This document shows, piece by piece, positions 26,314 to 36,981 of a stretch of DNA of 64,000 nt; the first letter of the stretch is position 1; each line of letters begins with the position of its first letter. A program made the translations under genes and the position numbers. The stretch is from positions 124,001-188,000 of the forward strand of contig NZ_CP072649.1 of assembly GCF_018304825.1 (NCBI RefSeq), read 5' to 3'. The DNA is from Chloracidobacterium validum (GTDB taxonomy: Bacteria > Acidobacteriota > Blastocatellia > Chloracidobacteriales > Chloracidobacteriaceae). A model generated the notes under the pieces. It had not been told where the DNA came from. It saw nothing but the letters and a program-made list of their open reading frames with translations, and did not search any database.

Positions 26314-27392
26314 CGCTGGAGGTCGCGCGGCGGCACCTGCTGGCGTGGTTTGACGGCCACCGGCGCAGTCTGCCCTGGCGCGCGACGACGGATGCCTATC
26401 GGTTGTGGGTAGCCGAAACGCTGGCCCAGCAAACCCAGGCCGCGCGGGCGGCCGAGTATTACCTGCGGTTTATTGCGCGCTTTCCGACGGTTCAGGCGCT
26501 GGCGGCGGCGGAGCTTGCGGAGGTGCTCAAGCACTGGGAAGGCCTGGGGTATTACCGGCGCGCCCAACGGCTCCACGCGGCCGCCAGACACATCTGCGCC
26601 CACGGGCAGGGAAGGCTGCCACGGTCGGCGGCCGAGTGGCGACGGTTGCCGGGCGTCGGGGACTACACCGCGGCGGCCGTGGCTTCGGTGGCCTTCGGCG
26701 AAGCGGTCCCCGCGATTGACGGCAATGTGCGCCGGGTGCTGGCGCGATACCGCGCCGCGGACATTGGCGCCAGCCTTGCCCGGCAGTCATCGGTCGTTCA
26801 GGCCACGGCGCAGGCGCTGGTTGACGGCGCGCGTCCGGGCGACATCAACCAGGCGCTCATGGAGCTGGGCGCGCTGGTGTGTCGGCCGCGCGCGCCCAAG
26901 TGCGCCGTCTGCCCGCTGGCCGTGGATTGCGCGGCCCGACGCCAGGGTGTGACAACGGACTACCCGCTCAAACCGCCGCGCAAGGCGCGACCGATCCGCC
27001 CCTTCGCCTGTTTGCTCGTGATGTGGCAGGGGCGCCGCTTGGTCGTCCGGCGCGATGAGACGGAGCTGCTCAGTGGGCTGTGGGAGTTCCCCACCATCCC
27101 CTGCCGGGATGGCGAGGACTACCAGGCCGCGGCCGCCCGCGGACTGCATGCCCTGGGCTTGGTTGGGCCGCCGCCCGTGGCCGGCCCAGTGGTGACGCAC
27201 GACTTCACCCACTTTCGCCAGGCGCTTCAGGTGTTTTTCGTCGAGGTGGACGCGCCCGGTGACCTGCCGCAGACGGCAACCTGCTGGGCGACGCCGGAGA
27301 TGCTCGCCGCCCTGCCGTTGACCCGGCTCGCCCGGCGTTTGGCCGACTGGACGGCGCCGGCCGCGGCCCCACGTCGTGACCTCGGCTCATAA
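26310..27392 (+). CDS. mutY: MutY: A/G-specific adenine DNA glycosylase
   Basis: The 360-residue enzyme removes adenine mispaired with 8-oxoguanine. It starts at GTG 26310, overlapping the SDR stop (GTGA). Motifs are [12 protein letters not shown] (catalytic Glu), the helix-hairpin-helix [12 protein letters not shown], and [13 protein letters not shown] with the catalytic Asp. The iron-sulfur loop is C-x6-C-x2-C-x5-C ([17 protein letters not shown]). The C-terminal NUDIX-like domain (LLSGLWEFP) recognises 8-oxoG. Its end overlaps the convergent ATPase gene by 6 bases. Confidence 0.96.
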   Translation: MTLEVARRHLLAWFDGHRRSLPWRATTDAYRLWVAETLAQQTQAARAAEYYLRFIARFPTVQALAAAELAEVLKHWEGLGYYRRAQRLHAAARHICAHGQGRLPRSAAEWRRLPGVGDYTAAAVASVAFGEAVPAIDGNVRRVLARYRAADIGASLARQSSVVQATAQALVDGARPGDINQALMELGALVCRPRAPKCAVCPLAVDCAARRQGVTTDYPLKPPRKARPIRPFACLLVMWQGRRLVVRRDETELLSGLWEFPTIPCRDGEDYQAAAARGLHALGLVGPPPVAGPVVTHDFTHFRQALQVFFVEVDAPGDLPQTATCWATPEMLAALPLTRLARRLADWTAPAAAPRRDLGS

Positions 27393-28706
27393 AATCTTCG
27401 TCAGCCGGTTGAGCGTGTCCTGGAAATCGGCTTTTTCGCTGGTTGGCTGGCGCAGGAATTGGTTGACCGCGTCAATTTTCGAGATGGCGTAATCCGTTCG
27501 TTTGTCCTTGCCGCTCTTGTACGCGCCGATCAGGATGAGGTCTTTCTGCGACTCGTAGGCGTCCAGAATGTCCCGCAACTTCATCGCCTTGGCGGTGTGG
27601 TCTTTGTCGGCGACGGCCGTCATGACGCGGGAAACGGATTGGCGCACGTCAATGGCCGGATAGTGTCCGCCGGCCGCCAGCGCCCGCGAAAGCACGATGT
27701 GACCGTCGAGAATCGAGCGGGTTTCATCGGCAATCGGCTCGGTCATGTCGTCGCCTTCGACCAGCACGGTGTAAAACGCGGTGATCGAACCCCGCTGCGA
27801 GTTGCCCGTCCGTTCAAGCAGCTTTGGCAGCTCACTGAACACGGACGGCGGAAACCCGGCCCGGGCCGGCGGCTCGCCGGTCGCCAGACCGACCTCACGC
27901 AGGGCGCGGGCAAAGCGCGTGACGGAGTCCATCATCAGCAGCACTTTCTTGCCTTGATCGCGGAAGTATTCGGCAATGGCCGTTGCCACATGGGCTGCCT
28001 TGAGCCGCACCAGAGAAGGCTCATTGGACGTGGCCACGACGATGACCGACCGCTTGAGACCTTCCGGGCCAAGGTCGTGTTCGAGGAAGTCACGCACTTC
28101 GCGCCCGCGTTCGCCGATGAGCGCGATGACGTTGACTTCGGCCTCGGTGTTGCGGGCCAGCATGCCCAGCAAGGTGGACTTGCCGACGCCGGCGGCGGCA
28201 AACACGCCCACGCGCTGCCCTTCGCCGACCGTCAACGTCGCGTCAATGGCGCGCACGCCGGTCACGAACCGTTTGGTGACGCGCTGGCGTTTCATCGGGT
28301 CGGGCGGCCGCGCCGTGACGGCGACTTCGACCGCGTTCTGGATCGGCCCTTTGCCGTCCATCGGCTCGCCCAGGCCATCCAGGACGCGCCCCAGCAGCGC
28401 CTCCCCGACCCGCACCTTGAGCGAGCCGCCGGTCGAAATCACTTCCGCGCCCATGGTGACATCCTGCAACTCGCCCAGCGGCATGAGGATGATTTCCGAG
28501 CCGCGGAAACCGACGACTTCGGCCTTGAGGTCGTGGGCGCGGTGCGGCGACCGAATCAAGCAGAGTTCCTCGATGCGCGCACCCGGCACCGAGGCGCGGA
28601 CCAACAACCCAACGAGTTCCGTGACCCGTCCACGTACTTCGACTGACGGCAGCCAGTCGAGCGCCTTGACGTAAGGTGACAAATCCAACTGCGCTGCTCC
28701 TGACAT
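27387..28706 (-). CDS. Type III export ATPase, FliI/SctN (YscN) family
   Basis: The protein (439 aa from ATG 28706) is the hexameric ATPase that powers flagellar or injectisome export. It has the F1-beta-like fold: Walker [34 protein letters not shown], Walker [21 protein letters not shown], and the family segment [35 protein letters not shown] at 28808 would add 34 residues. No other flagellar or type III gene lies in the window, and the neighbours are unrelated. Flagellar and injectisome versions cannot be separated here. Confidence 0.88.
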   Translation of the reverse strand: MSGAAQLDLSPYVKALDWLPSVEVRGRVTELVGLLVRASVPGARIEELCLIRSPHRAHDLKAEVVGFRGSEIILMPLGELQDVTMGAEVISTGGSLKVRVGEALLGRVLDGLGEPMDGKGPIQNAVEVAVTARPPDPMKRQRVTKRFVTGVRAIDATLTVGEGQRVGVFAAAGVGKSTLLGMLARNTEAEVNVIALIGERGREVRDFLEHDLGPEGLKRSVIVVATSNEPSLVRLKAAHVATAIAEYFRDQGKKVLLMMDSVTRFARALREVGLATGEPPARAGFPPSVFSELPKLLERTGNSQRGSITAFYTVLVEGDDMTEPIADETRSILDGHIVLSRALAAGGHYPAIDVRQSVSRVMTAVADKDHTAKAMKLRDILDAYESQKDLILIGAYKSGKDKRTDYAISKIDAVNQFLRQPTSEKADFQDTLNRLTKIL

Positions 28707-28895
28707 ACTGATCGCTGAAACCTCCGGGCGACTTACTGTTTCCAAGATGGCGTCGAAGTCTGGCGCTTTGACCGGTGCTGCTTTCCCGTCGGCCTCGCCT
28801 GGCCGCAAAGGCTTTTTGTCTTGTGTGAAAGCCGCCGGGATGCGCTATTGTGCGCCACCAAACGAATACTATTCCAGCTCAAGGAAGCTCACACC

Positions 28896-30446
28896 ATGTC
28901 GGCTGCCGTTGCGGATGCCTCTGAAGGGGCTATGTCAAGGAAGCAGTTTTTCGGCCACCCGATTGGCCTGATGACGCTGTTTTTCACCGAACTCTGGGAA
29001 CGCTTCAGTTATTACGGCATGCGCGCCCTGCTCGTCCTGTACATGACGGCCAGTCATGAAAACGGCGGGCTGGGTTACTCCAACGCGCGCGCAGCGTTGG
29101 TTTATGGAACCTACACCTCGGCGGTGTACCTGTTGGCCATGCCCGGCGGCTGGGCCGCGGATCGGTTGCTAGGGCTGAAGTACGCCGTTTTCATCGGCGG
29201 CATCATCATCGCAGCCGGCCACTTCACCATGGCCTTCGAGTCGGAAACGGCCTTTTACACGGGTCTCGTCCTGATCGTGCTGGGCACGGGACTGCTCAAG
29301 CCGAACATCAGCGCCATCGTCGGTCGGCTGTACAAGCCGGATGACCAACGCCGGGACGCGGGCTTCTCGATTTTCTACATGGGCATCAACATCGGGGCCT
29401 TTCTCGCGCCGCTGGCCTGTGGCTTTTTGGCGCAGTCTGACACCTGGAAGGCAACCATCGCCGGTTGGGGCTTCCAGCCGAGCGCAAGCTGGCACTGGGG
29501 CTTTGCCGCCGCCGGCGTCGGCATGACGCTCGGACTGGTGCAGTACATCGTCGGGTTCAAGTACCTGGAAGGCGTCGGCGAGCGGCCGCCGCGTGACGAC
29601 GGCGGACAAACGCCCGCGTGGCAGGGACTGGCAGCCTACCTAGGCGTGGCCATTGCTCTCTTTGCCGTCGTGGCCGGCCTCCAGCAACTGTATGGCGTCG
29701 TCGTCGCCCAGCTCGGCTCTGGGGCCGGCTACGGCTACATCGCGTTGGTGTTTGCCGGCATCATTGCCCTGGTGTGGTTTTCTTTCCTGCGCACACTGGC
29801 CGAAGACGAACTCAAACGCATGCTGGCCATTGTGTACTTCTTCCTGGCCTCGATTGTCTTCTGGGCGCTCTTCGAGCAGGCCGGGTCGAGCCTCAACCTC
29901 TACGCCGACCGACTGACGGACTGCCGCATCTTTGGCTTCGAGTTTCCGTCGAGCTACTTCCAATCGCTCAACGCCCTGTTCATCATTTTCCTCGCACCGG
30001 TCTTTGCCTGGCTCTGGGTTCAGTGGGGCGACCGGCAGCCATCCAGTCCGGCGAAATTTTCGGTCGGCATTTTGCTGGTCGGCGTCGGTTTCGTCGTGGC
30101 GGCGGTCGGGGTGGCGTTTCTGGGTGGGGGGCGGCTGAGTCCGTGGTGGCTCGTCGCCGTGTACCTCATCCACACGTTGGGCGAACTGTGCTTGAGTCCG
30201 GTCGGCCTGAGCACCATGACCAAACTCGCCCCGGAACGACTCAGCGGCCTGGTCATGGGAATCTGGTTTCTCGGACCGACCTTTGGCAACTACATCGGCG
30301 GCCTCATTGCCGGTCATTTCGACGAAACCCGCCCGGAAAGCGTCGGCGCGTTGTTTTACCAAGTGGCTGCGACCGGGATTGTCGTTTCGGTCGTGGCGTT
30401 TGTCCTCACACCGTTCATTCGCCGACTCATGGGTAATGTGCGTTGA
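28896..30446 (+). CDS. POT-family proton-coupled peptide transporter
   Basis: The 516-residue inner-membrane protein (ATG 28896, AAGGAAG at 28881-28887) is a POT/PTR2 transporter importing di- and tripeptides with protons. It carries the proton-coupling ExxERFxYYG motif (ELWERFSYYGMRALL), GTGLLKPNISAIVGRLY and FYMGINIGAFLAPL. About 14 hydrophobic helices are visible. A polar insertion around residues 200-240 fits the extra loop of bacterial members. It appears to be a single-gene unit. Confidence 0.92.
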   Translation: MSAAVADASEGAMSRKQFFGHPIGLMTLFFTELWERFSYYGMRALLVLYMTASHENGGLGYSNARAALVYGTYTSAVYLLAMPGGWAADRLLGLKYAVFIGGIIIAAGHFTMAFESETAFYTGLVLIVLGTGLLKPNISAIVGRLYKPDDQRRDAGFSIFYMGINIGAFLAPLACGFLAQSDTWKATIAGWGFQPSASWHWGFAAAGVGMTLGLVQYIVGFKYLEGVGERPPRDDGGQTPAWQGLAAYLGVAIALFAVVAGLQQLYGVVVAQLGSGAGYGYIALVFAGIIALVWFSFLRTLAEDELKRMLAIVYFFLASIVFWALFEQAGSSLNLYADRLTDCRIFGFEFPSSYFQSLNALFIIFLAPVFAWLWVQWGDRQPSSPAKFSVGILLVGVGFVVAAVGVAFLGGGRLSPWWLVAVYLIHTLGELCLSPVGLSTMTKLAPERLSGLVMGIWFLGPTFGNYIGGLIAGHFDETRPESVGALFYQVAATGIVVSVVAFVLTPFIRRLMGNVR

Positions 30447-30519
30447 CCCGGCCTACGCCGTCGGCCGTGGCTTTCGACCGCACCGGATGGCAAGGAACTT
30501 GAACTGGTAGGTTTTGCGC

Positions 30520-31566
30520 ATGAGCGTTGAGGCAAGGGCTTCGTTCGCAACACGTCGCCCGGTTGTGGCGCGCGTCCTGCGCGGGCTGCTGATCCTGTTC
30601 GCGTTGGCGGTGGTCGGCTATGTGGGCGCCGGCGCTTACTTCTACACGCGCCAACAGGGGATGGTCTTTCGCGCCGTGGCCCGCGAAGGGCGCGCGCGCC
30701 AGCGACTCGCGCCGCCGGTGGGCGCCACCTACGTGTCATTTCCGGCCGCAGGCGGCGAAACCATCACGGCGCTGTTCGGCCCGGCCCTGGACGCGGCCGG
30801 CGCAGCCGTCCTCCCAGACGCCGCCCGGCGTCCGACGCTGTTGTTTTTTTACGGCGTCGGCGAATATCTCAACTATCCGTTTCTGCGCCAGCAGATTGAG
30901 GTCTTTCGGCGGGCCGGTTTCAACGTCTTCGTGCCGGAATACATCGGGCTTGGCCTGAGCGGTGGCGAGCCGAGCGAAAACGGGCTGTATGAAACGGCCA
31001 CGGCCGCCTATGCGCACCTGAAGCAGCGGCCGGATGTTGACCCCACACGCCTGTTCATCGCCGGGCACTCGCTGGGCGGGGCCCCGGCCATTGACCTGGC
31101 TGCGCGCGTCGAGTCGGCCGGCCTCATCACACTGGCGACGTTTACGACACTACCCGACATTGCCGCCGCGCGTTATCCGATGTTTCCGGCGCACTTCCTG
31201 ACCCGGATTCGCTGTCCGAACATTGAAAAAATCGGGCGCGTTCGGGTTCCGGTGCTCATTCTCCACGCCGAAAACGACACGACCGTGCCACTGGCCATGG
31301 CCGAGGCGCTGGCGCGCTCCGCCTTTGACGGGGGCAACCGGCAGGTGATGCAGCTCACCCTGCCGGGCGGCAACCACGACACGACCTTTGCGCTGCCCGG
31401 TGGCGACGCCATCCGCGCCATGCAGGCCTTTGCCGGAGTGCCGCCGCTGCGCAAGTCCTCATCAGCCGCCGCTCAGGCCGACGGTGGCGGGGCTGCGTCT
31501 CCCTCGGCGGCCGTACGAAGCATGGCCGTTGGCGCGACGACGGCGGCGACGATGAACAAACAGTAG
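30520..31566 (+). CDS. Membrane-anchored alpha/beta hydrolase
   Basis: The 348-residue protein starts at ATG 30520. A single N-terminal helix (GLLILFALAVVGYVGAGAYF) anchors an alpha/beta-hydrolase domain outside the cytoplasm or acts as an uncleaved signal. The triad is Ser in AGHSLGGAP, Asp in LHAENDTTV and His in GGNHDTTF. This is the layout of BEM46/YfhR-like serine hydrolases; the substrate is unknown. The last ~38 residues are low-complexity Ala/Ser/Gly and are antisense to the end of the convergent membrane-protein gene, an unusual 94-base overlap. Confidence 0.85.
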   Translation: MSVEARASFATRRPVVARVLRGLLILFALAVVGYVGAGAYFYTRQQGMVFRAVAREGRARQRLAPPVGATYVSFPAAGGETITALFGPALDAAGAAVLPDAARRPTLLFFYGVGEYLNYPFLRQQIEVFRRAGFNVFVPEYIGLGLSGGEPSENGLYETATAAYAHLKQRPDVDPTRLFIAGHSLGGAPAIDLAARVESAGLITLATFTTLPDIAAARYPMFPAHFLTRIRCPNIEKIGRVRVPVLILHAENDTTVPLAMAEALARSAFDGGNRQVMQLTLPGGNHDTTFALPGGDAIRAMQAFAGVPPLRKSSSAAAQADGGGAASPSAAVRSMAVGATTAATMNKQ

Positions 31567-31925
31567 CCGATGGCCATGAGCACGGCACCGCGACTACCAT
31601 ACTGCCCACGGGAGAGAAAAAACGTCCAGAAGGTCGCCAGGGCGACTTCCACGACCGGCAGCAGCAGGAGGCGACGGTTGGCTACCGGGTCCAGCCCGAT
31701 GAGGAAGTAGGCGGCGGCGACGACACACAGCGCAAGGCCATACTGCTGCGTCATGGCGGGGTCGCGGATTTCCCAGCTATAAAAACTTGCCGCGGCATCC
31801 TGGAAAAAAAGCGCCATCAGCCCATTGGCCAGCTCGACCCCGGCCAGGATGAAAAAAACTGCTTGAAGCCAGTAGCGGGCGTAGGTCGCCGACTTTGAAA
31901 GCGGTGGAGTGTTCGCTCGTTCCAT
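31473..31925 (-). CDS. Four-helix membrane protein, unknown
   Basis: The 150-residue protein (ATG 31925) has four hydrophobic segments (WLQAVFFILAGVELANGLMA, YGLALCVVAAAYFLIGLDPV, LLLLPVVEVALATFWTFFLS and GAVLMAIGYCLFIVAAVVAP). I recognise no named family. Its 3' end runs 94 bases into the end of the convergent hydrolase gene. Its upstream side faces the acs gene. Confidence 0.65.
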   Translation of the reverse strand: MERANTPPLSKSATYARYWLQAVFFILAGVELANGLMALFFQDAAASFYSWEIRDPAMTQQYGLALCVVAAAYFLIGLDPVANRRLLLLPVVEVALATFWTFFLSRGQYGSRGAVLMAIGYCLFIVAAVVAPTAMLRTAAEGDAAPPPSA

Positions 31926-32014
31926 GATTTCAAGCTACATTTCACCTTGACCGACGACAACGCCCCTTGCCGTCAGGTTAGTTTCTGTCGTTTTGCCAAA
32001 CTGGAGTGATGCCC

Positions 32015-33964
32015 ATGACCGAATCCCATGCCATCGAGTCTCACCAGCACGAAACCCGGCGCTTTCCGCCACCGTCCGATTTTGCCTCACGAGCGAATGT
32101 CACCCCGGAACTTGCCGCCCAGCTTTACGCCGAAGCCGAGGCGGATGTCGAGGCGTTCTGGGCCAAACAGGCGGCAACGCTGGACTGGATGACGCCCTGG
32201 ACGCAAGTGCTCGACTGGAACCCACCCCACGCCAAATGGTTTGTCGGGGGAAAGCTCAACATTGCCGCCAACTGTCTGGACCGGCACTTGACGACCTGGC
32301 GCCGCACCAAGGCCGCCATCATCTGGGAAGGCGAGCCGGGCGACACCCGCACGTTGACCTACTGGGAACTCCACCGCGAAGTGTGCCGCTTTGCCAATGT
32401 GTTGAAAAAGTTCGGCATCCGGGCCGGCGACCGCGTGGCAATCTACATGCCGATGACGCCGGAAATTGCCATCGCCCTGCTGGCCTGCGCCCGGATTGGC
32501 GCGACGCATTCGGTGGTCTTCGGGGGATTCTCGGCCGAGGCGCTGCGCGACCGTATCAACGATGCCGGTTGCAAGCTCGTCGTCACGGCGGACGGCGCGT
32601 GGCGGCGCGGCACCGAAGTCCGGCTCAAACCCGCCGTGGATGCGGCGCTCGAACAGGCCCCGACGGTGCAAACCTGCATCGTCTTACGACGGACTGGCGC
32701 GAAGGTGGACATGCAGCCAGGCCGTGATCACTGGTGGCATGAAATGCTTGAAACGGTGAGCGATGACTGTCCGCCCGAGGCACTCGATGCGGAGCATCCG
32801 CTGTTTATCCTTTACACCAGCGGCACGACCGGCAAGCCGAAGGGGATTCTCCACACCACCGGCGGCTATCTGACGCAAGTCGCGGCAACGGCGAAGTGGG
32901 TGCTCGACCTCAAGGACGACGACGTGTATTGGTGTACGGCCGATGTCGGCTGGGTCACGGGACACAGCTACGTCGTCTATGGGCCGCTGGCCAACGGGGC
33001 AACGGTGATGATGTACGAGGGCGCGCCCAACCACCCAGAGCCGGATCGGTTCTGGCGCATCGTGGATCGCCACGGCGTGACGATGCTCTACACCGCGCCG
33101 ACGGCCATCCGGGCCTTCATCCGGTGGGGCGAGCAGTGGGTTTTGAAACACCGTCTGGACAGCCTGCGTTTACTCGGTACGGTCGGCGAACCCATCAACC
33201 CGGAGGCGTGGATGTGGTATCGCCAGGTCGTTGGGAAAGGACGCTGCCCGATTGTGGATACCTGGTGGCAAACCGAAACCGGCGGCATGATGATTGCCCC
33301 GCTGCCGGGCGCGACGACCACCATGCCTGGCACGGCAACGCGGCCGTTGCCCGGCATTGGCGTGGAGATTCGCACCAAAGACGGCCAGCCAGTTGGAGCC
33401 AACGAAGGCGGCTACTTGGTGCTGACCCGTCCGTGGCCGGCCATGCTGCGCACCATCTGGGGCGATGATGACCGCTACCGGCGGCAGTACTGGAGCGAAA
33501 TTGAAGGCGTGTATTTCGCCGGGGATGGCGCACGCCGCGACGAGCAGGGCAACTACTGGATCATGGGGCGCGTGGACGATGTCATCAACGTCAGCGGACA
33601 CCGGCTGGGCACGGCCGAAATCGAAAGTGCCCTGGTGTCGCACGAAGCCGTGGCCGAAGCCGCCGTCGTCGGGCGACCGGACGAGCTGAAGGGATCGGCC
33701 ATCGTGGCCTTTGTCACCCTGGAAAGCGGACGTTCGGGAGATGATGCGTTGCGGGCCGCGCTGCGCGAGCATGTGGCCAGGGAAATCGGGGCGCTGGCCA
33801 AGCCGGATGACATCCGTTTCACGGATGCGCTCCCGAAAACCCGCTCCGGCAAGATCATGCGCCGACTGCTGCGCGAGATTGCCGCCAGCGGCAATGTCGT
33901 CGGTGATGTGACGACGCTCGAAGATTTTTCGGTGCTGGAAAAACTCCGCGCCGATGAAGCATGA
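32015..33964 (+). CDS. acsA: Acetyl-CoA synthetase (AMP-forming)
   Basis: The 649-residue enzyme activates acetate to acetyl-CoA through acetyl-AMP. ATG 32015 is preferred because GGAG (32003-32006) lies 8 bases upstream; ATG 32009 is in frame but too close. Motifs are [20 protein letters not shown] (P-loop), [20 protein letters not shown], a C-terminal lid with [15 protein letters not shown], and [14 protein letters not shown], whose lysine is the usual acetylation site that switches the enzyme off. Length and order match bacterial Acs. The DsbD-like gene starts 9 bases after its stop. Confidence 0.96.
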   Translation: MTESHAIESHQHETRRFPPPSDFASRANVTPELAAQLYAEAEADVEAFWAKQAATLDWMTPWTQVLDWNPPHAKWFVGGKLNIAANCLDRHLTTWRRTKAAIIWEGEPGDTRTLTYWELHREVCRFANVLKKFGIRAGDRVAIYMPMTPEIAIALLACARIGATHSVVFGGFSAEALRDRINDAGCKLVVTADGAWRRGTEVRLKPAVDAALEQAPTVQTCIVLRRTGAKVDMQPGRDHWWHEMLETVSDDCPPEALDAEHPLFILYTSGTTGKPKGILHTTGGYLTQVAATAKWVLDLKDDDVYWCTADVGWVTGHSYVVYGPLANGATVMMYEGAPNHPEPDRFWRIVDRHGVTMLYTAPTAIRAFIRWGEQWVLKHRLDSLRLLGTVGEPINPEAWMWYRQVVGKGRCPIVDTWWQTETGGMMIAPLPGATTTMPGTATRPLPGIGVEIRTKDGQPVGANEGGYLVLTRPWPAMLRTIWGDDDRYRRQYWSEIEGVYFAGDGARRDEQGNYWIMGRVDDVINVSGHRLGTAEIESALVSHEAVAEAAVVGRPDELKGSAIVAFVTLESGRSGDDALRAALREHVAREIGALAKPDDIRFTDALPKTRSGKIMRRLLREIAASGNVVGDVTTLEDFSVLEKLRADEA

Positions 33965-33973
33965 GGTGATGGC

Positions 33974-36163
33974 GTGATACGTAGCGGACAACGAAGCTGG
34001 TTGGGATGGCTCCTCAGCCTGGGTTTGGTGTGGTTTGGGAGCGTGACGGAAGCCACGGCGCAGGCGGTCCCCCAGCCGCACGTCAAGGCTGAACTCATTG
34101 CCGAAACGACGGCCATTCGGCCCGGAACCCCCGTCTGGGTTGCGATTCGCCTTGAACTCGAAGAGCACTGGCACACCTACTGGCGCAATCCGGGCGATTC
34201 CGGCCAGCCGACCTCGGTCAAGTGGACGCTCCCGCCTGGTTTTACGGCGGATGACATCCAGTGGCCGATCCCCAAGCGCATCGAAGTCAGCGGACTGGTC
34301 GGCTACGGCTACGAAACCGAAGCGCTGCATCTGGTTCGGATCACGCCACCGGCCGACCTGCCGGTTGGCAAGCCGGTGACGCTGGCAGGCAAAGTCAAAT
34401 GGCTGGTGTGCAAGGAAGAATGTATTCCTGGCGAGGCTGAATTGAAGCTTGTCTTGCCTGTGACCGGCGACGTTCCCCCGCCTTCGACCTGGACCGAGGC
34501 GTTTTCCCGCGCCCGCGCCCAACTGCCGCTGGCAACGTCCGAATGGAAGCTGGGGGCCACGGTGGAAGGCGATGCGGTCGTGCTCTTGCTGAGTCCACCG
34601 ACCCCTACCGAGGAACTGACGGAAGCCTCCTTTTTCCCCTTTGAGGAACTCGTCATCGAGGGGGCCGAACCGCAGAAGCTGACGCGCGTCAAAGGGGGCT
34701 ATGTTCTGCGGATGACGCGCTCGAAAGTTGCCGAAAACCCGCCAACCCGGTTGGCCGGCGTGGTCGTGACCCCACAGGGCTGGCGCGGCGCGGGCACCGA
34801 ACCGGGCCTGACGGTGGACGTTCCGGTAGAACCACCAACGGCCTTTGGCGACGCCCTCACGCCCACGGCCGGAACGACGGCGTCCAAGCCGTCCGGCGGC
34901 CAACCGCTTGGATGGATGGGCTTGTGGCTCACGCTTGGCGGCGCCTTTCTAGGTGGGCTGATTTTGAATCTCATGCCCTGTGTCCTGCCGGTCCTGTCCA
35001 TCAAGGTGCTGGGCTTCGTTGAGCAGTCCAGGGCCGGCCGCGGGCAGGCCTGGCAGCACGGGCTCGTGTTCACGGCCGGGGTCGTCCTGTCGTTCTGGGC
35101 GTTGGCCGGGGTGTTGCTCGCCCTGCGCGCCGGCGGGCAGCAGTTGGGGTGGGGCTTTCAGTTGCAGGAGCCGGCCTTTGTGGCCTTCCTCGTGGCCGTG
35201 TTGTTTGTTTTCGGGCTGGTTTTATTCGGCGTTTTTGAAGTCGGCGTCGGACTGACCACGGTTGGCGGAACCGCCATGAACCGCGCCGGGTTGGCCGGGT
35301 CATTCTTCACCGGGGTATTGGCGACGGTCGTGGCCACGCCCTGTACGGCCCCGTTCATGGGCTCGGCGCTAGGGGTGGCGTTGGCACAACCGACCGCTAT
35401 TGCGCTGTTGATTTTCACGGCCCTGGCCATCGGCATGGCCGCGCCCTACTTGGTGTTGGCCGCCGCGCCACAGCTTTTGCGCTTCGTGCCGAAGCCCGGC
35501 CCCTGGATGGAGAGCTTCAAGCAGTTCATGGGCTTCTTGCTCATGGGGTCGGTCGTCTGGCTGCTGTGGGTGTTGGGGCTGGAAGTCGGCGTGGATGGTT
35601 TGGCCCTGATGCTGGGCGTGATCGTTCTGATTGGACTGGGCGGCTGGATTTGGGGACGCTGGGGCAGCTACACCTACCCTGCCCTGACGCGCCGAATCGC
35701 CTTGGCGACGGCCGGCATCATCATCGTGGGTAGCAGTGTCTGGGGCGTTAGCGCGATCCATCAGCTTCCGCCGGTCGCCAGCGCCGCCGCCACCCAGCCG
35801 GAAGCAAAGTCGGGCAGCATTCGCTGGGAGCCATTTTCTCCGGCGCGGGTGACCGAGTTGCGGCGCGCCGGCAAGCCGGTCTTCGTGGACTTCACCGCTG
35901 CCTGGTGCCTCAGTTGCAAGGCCAATGAACGGGTTGCGCTCGAAACCGCCGAAGTGCGCGCCGAAATCGAACGGCGCGGGATTGTCATGGTCAAGGCTGA
36001 CTGGACCAACCGCGACGAAAACATTACCCGCGCCCTGGCTGATTTTGGACGCAGTGGCGTGCCGCTCTACGTCTTCTATCCGCCCAACGGCAACGAGCCC
36101 AAAGTGCTCCCGGAAGTGCTGACGCCGGGCATTGTGCTGGAGGCTTTTCGGGAGACCTCCTAG
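33974..36163 (+). CDS. DsbD/ScsB-like protein-disulfide reductase
   Basis: The 729-residue protein starts at GTG 33974 after GAGGTG. It has a signal peptide, a periplasmic immunoglobulin-like domain with the redox pair VCKEECIPGEAEL, and about eight membrane helices holding LMPCVLPVLSIKVLGF and ATPCTAPFMGSALGVAL, the two membrane cysteines. The C-terminal thioredoxin domain has DFTAAWCLSCKANE. It carries electrons from cytoplasmic thioredoxin to periplasmic proteins. The N-terminal domain is closer to ScsB than to E. coli DsbD. It converges on bshB1 with a 4-base overlap. Confidence 0.9.
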   Translation: MIRSGQRSWLGWLLSLGLVWFGSVTEATAQAVPQPHVKAELIAETTAIRPGTPVWVAIRLELEEHWHTYWRNPGDSGQPTSVKWTLPPGFTADDIQWPIPKRIEVSGLVGYGYETEALHLVRITPPADLPVGKPVTLAGKVKWLVCKEECIPGEAELKLVLPVTGDVPPPSTWTEAFSRARAQLPLATSEWKLGATVEGDAVVLLLSPPTPTEELTEASFFPFEELVIEGAEPQKLTRVKGGYVLRMTRSKVAENPPTRLAGVVVTPQGWRGAGTEPGLTVDVPVEPPTAFGDALTPTAGTTASKPSGGQPLGWMGLWLTLGGAFLGGLILNLMPCVLPVLSIKVLGFVEQSRAGRGQAWQHGLVFTAGVVLSFWALAGVLLALRAGGQQLGWGFQLQEPAFVAFLVAVLFVFGLVLFGVFEVGVGLTTVGGTAMNRAGLAGSFFTGVLATVVATPCTAPFMGSALGVALAQPTAIALLIFTALAIGMAAPYLVLAAAPQLLRFVPKPGPWMESFKQFMGFLLMGSVVWLLWVLGLEVGVDGLALMLGVIVLIGLGGWIWGRWGSYTYPALTRRIALATAGIIIVGSSVWGVSAIHQLPPVASAAATQPEAKSGSIRWEPFSPARVTELRRAGKPVFVDFTAAWCLSCKANERVALETAEVRAEIERRGIVMVKADWTNRDENITRALADFGRSGVPLYVFYPPNGNEPKVLPEVLTPGIVLEAFRETS

Positions 36164-36981
36164 GCGGGACGGTCGGCGCGTGGGTGTCCTGCCAAGGCGT
36201 CAAACGGGCCGCCGTCATCCGCGAACAAGCGCACGGGGTCGGCCACCGGCAAGGGGGTCGTGGTGACGAAGCCCTCGGCCGCGGAAACGCCGATCAGGCT
36301 GCCACGGTAGATGTCGGCCGCCCGGCGCTGCCGCAGAAAGTCGGCCGTCGAGAGATAGGTTTGCGGCCCTGGCCGGCCCGGCTGGTGAAGCTGTGAGGCA
36401 TAAGCGCCGATAACGTCATACTTCGCCGCAAACTGCGCGCTGATGTCCACCAGAAAGCTCGGCACGATGGCCGGATTGAGCGGCGGCAAAAAATGAATCA
36501 AGGCCCGCGCCTGCCAGCGGGACAGACCGCTTTCGGCGTCATAGTTGGCCAGACGCGCATGATGGACCGCTGCCGCCACCAGGTGGGCCAGGCATTGGTG
36601 ATCGGGGTGTTCTTCGGCCGGGTGGTGGGTGAAGACAAGGGTGGGGCGCGCTTGCCGGATGACGCGCACCAAGGCGCGGCGCGCCTGGTCGTCATGGCTG
36701 AAGTGGCCGTCGGGCCAGCCCAAGTTGACTCGAAATACCACGTCGAGCTGCGTTGCCGCGGCGGCAGCTTCGGCGGCCCGTTGCTGTGGCGTGCCGCGCG
36801 TCGCCAACTCGGCCCGGCTTGCGTCCACCAACCCGACACGATAGCCGCCGGCCGCAAGCTTGAGTAACGTGCCGGCCATCGCCAGCTCGATGTCGTCGGG
36901 ATGCGCCCCAATCGCCAGGACGTCAACGGCGGACACCGTGTCCGCGACCTTCGAGGCTAGGCCAGGCGAGTCCGTCATCAC
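36160..36981 (-). CDS. bshB1: BshB1: N-acetylglucosaminyl-malate deacetylase (bacillithiol synthesis)
   Basis: The 273-residue zinc deacetylase of the PIG-L/LmbE family has the metal motifs [15 protein letters not shown] and [13 protein letters not shown]. The downstream [29 protein letters not shown] and [11 protein letters not shown] patterns are those of BshB1. It removes acetyl from GlcNAc-malate to give GlcN-malate, the second step to bacillithiol. bshA and bshC are not in the window. Its ATG overlaps the msrB stop (ATGA), so it is translated with msrB. Confidence 0.88.
   Translation of the reverse strand: MMTDSPGLASKVADTVSAVDVLAIGAHPDDIELAMAGTLLKLAAGGYRVGLVDASRAELATRGTPQQRAAEAAAAATQLDVVFRVNLGWPDGHFSHDDQARRALVRVIRQARPTLVFTHHPAEEHPDHQCLAHLVAAAVHHARLANYDAESGLSRWQARALIHFLPPLNPAIVPSFLVDISAQFAAKYDVIGAYASQLHQPGRPGPQTYLSTADFLRQRRAADIYRGSLIGVSAAEGFVTTTPLPVADPVRLFADDGGPFDALAGHPRADRPA

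Noticed and set aside
27459-28646. 395-codon open frame on the + strand
   Set aside because: Antisense of the FliI/SctN ATPase; no domain of its own.
33170-34903. 577-codon open frame on the minus strand
   Set aside because: It runs antisense across the end of acsA and the start of the DsbD-like gene, both of which are certain.
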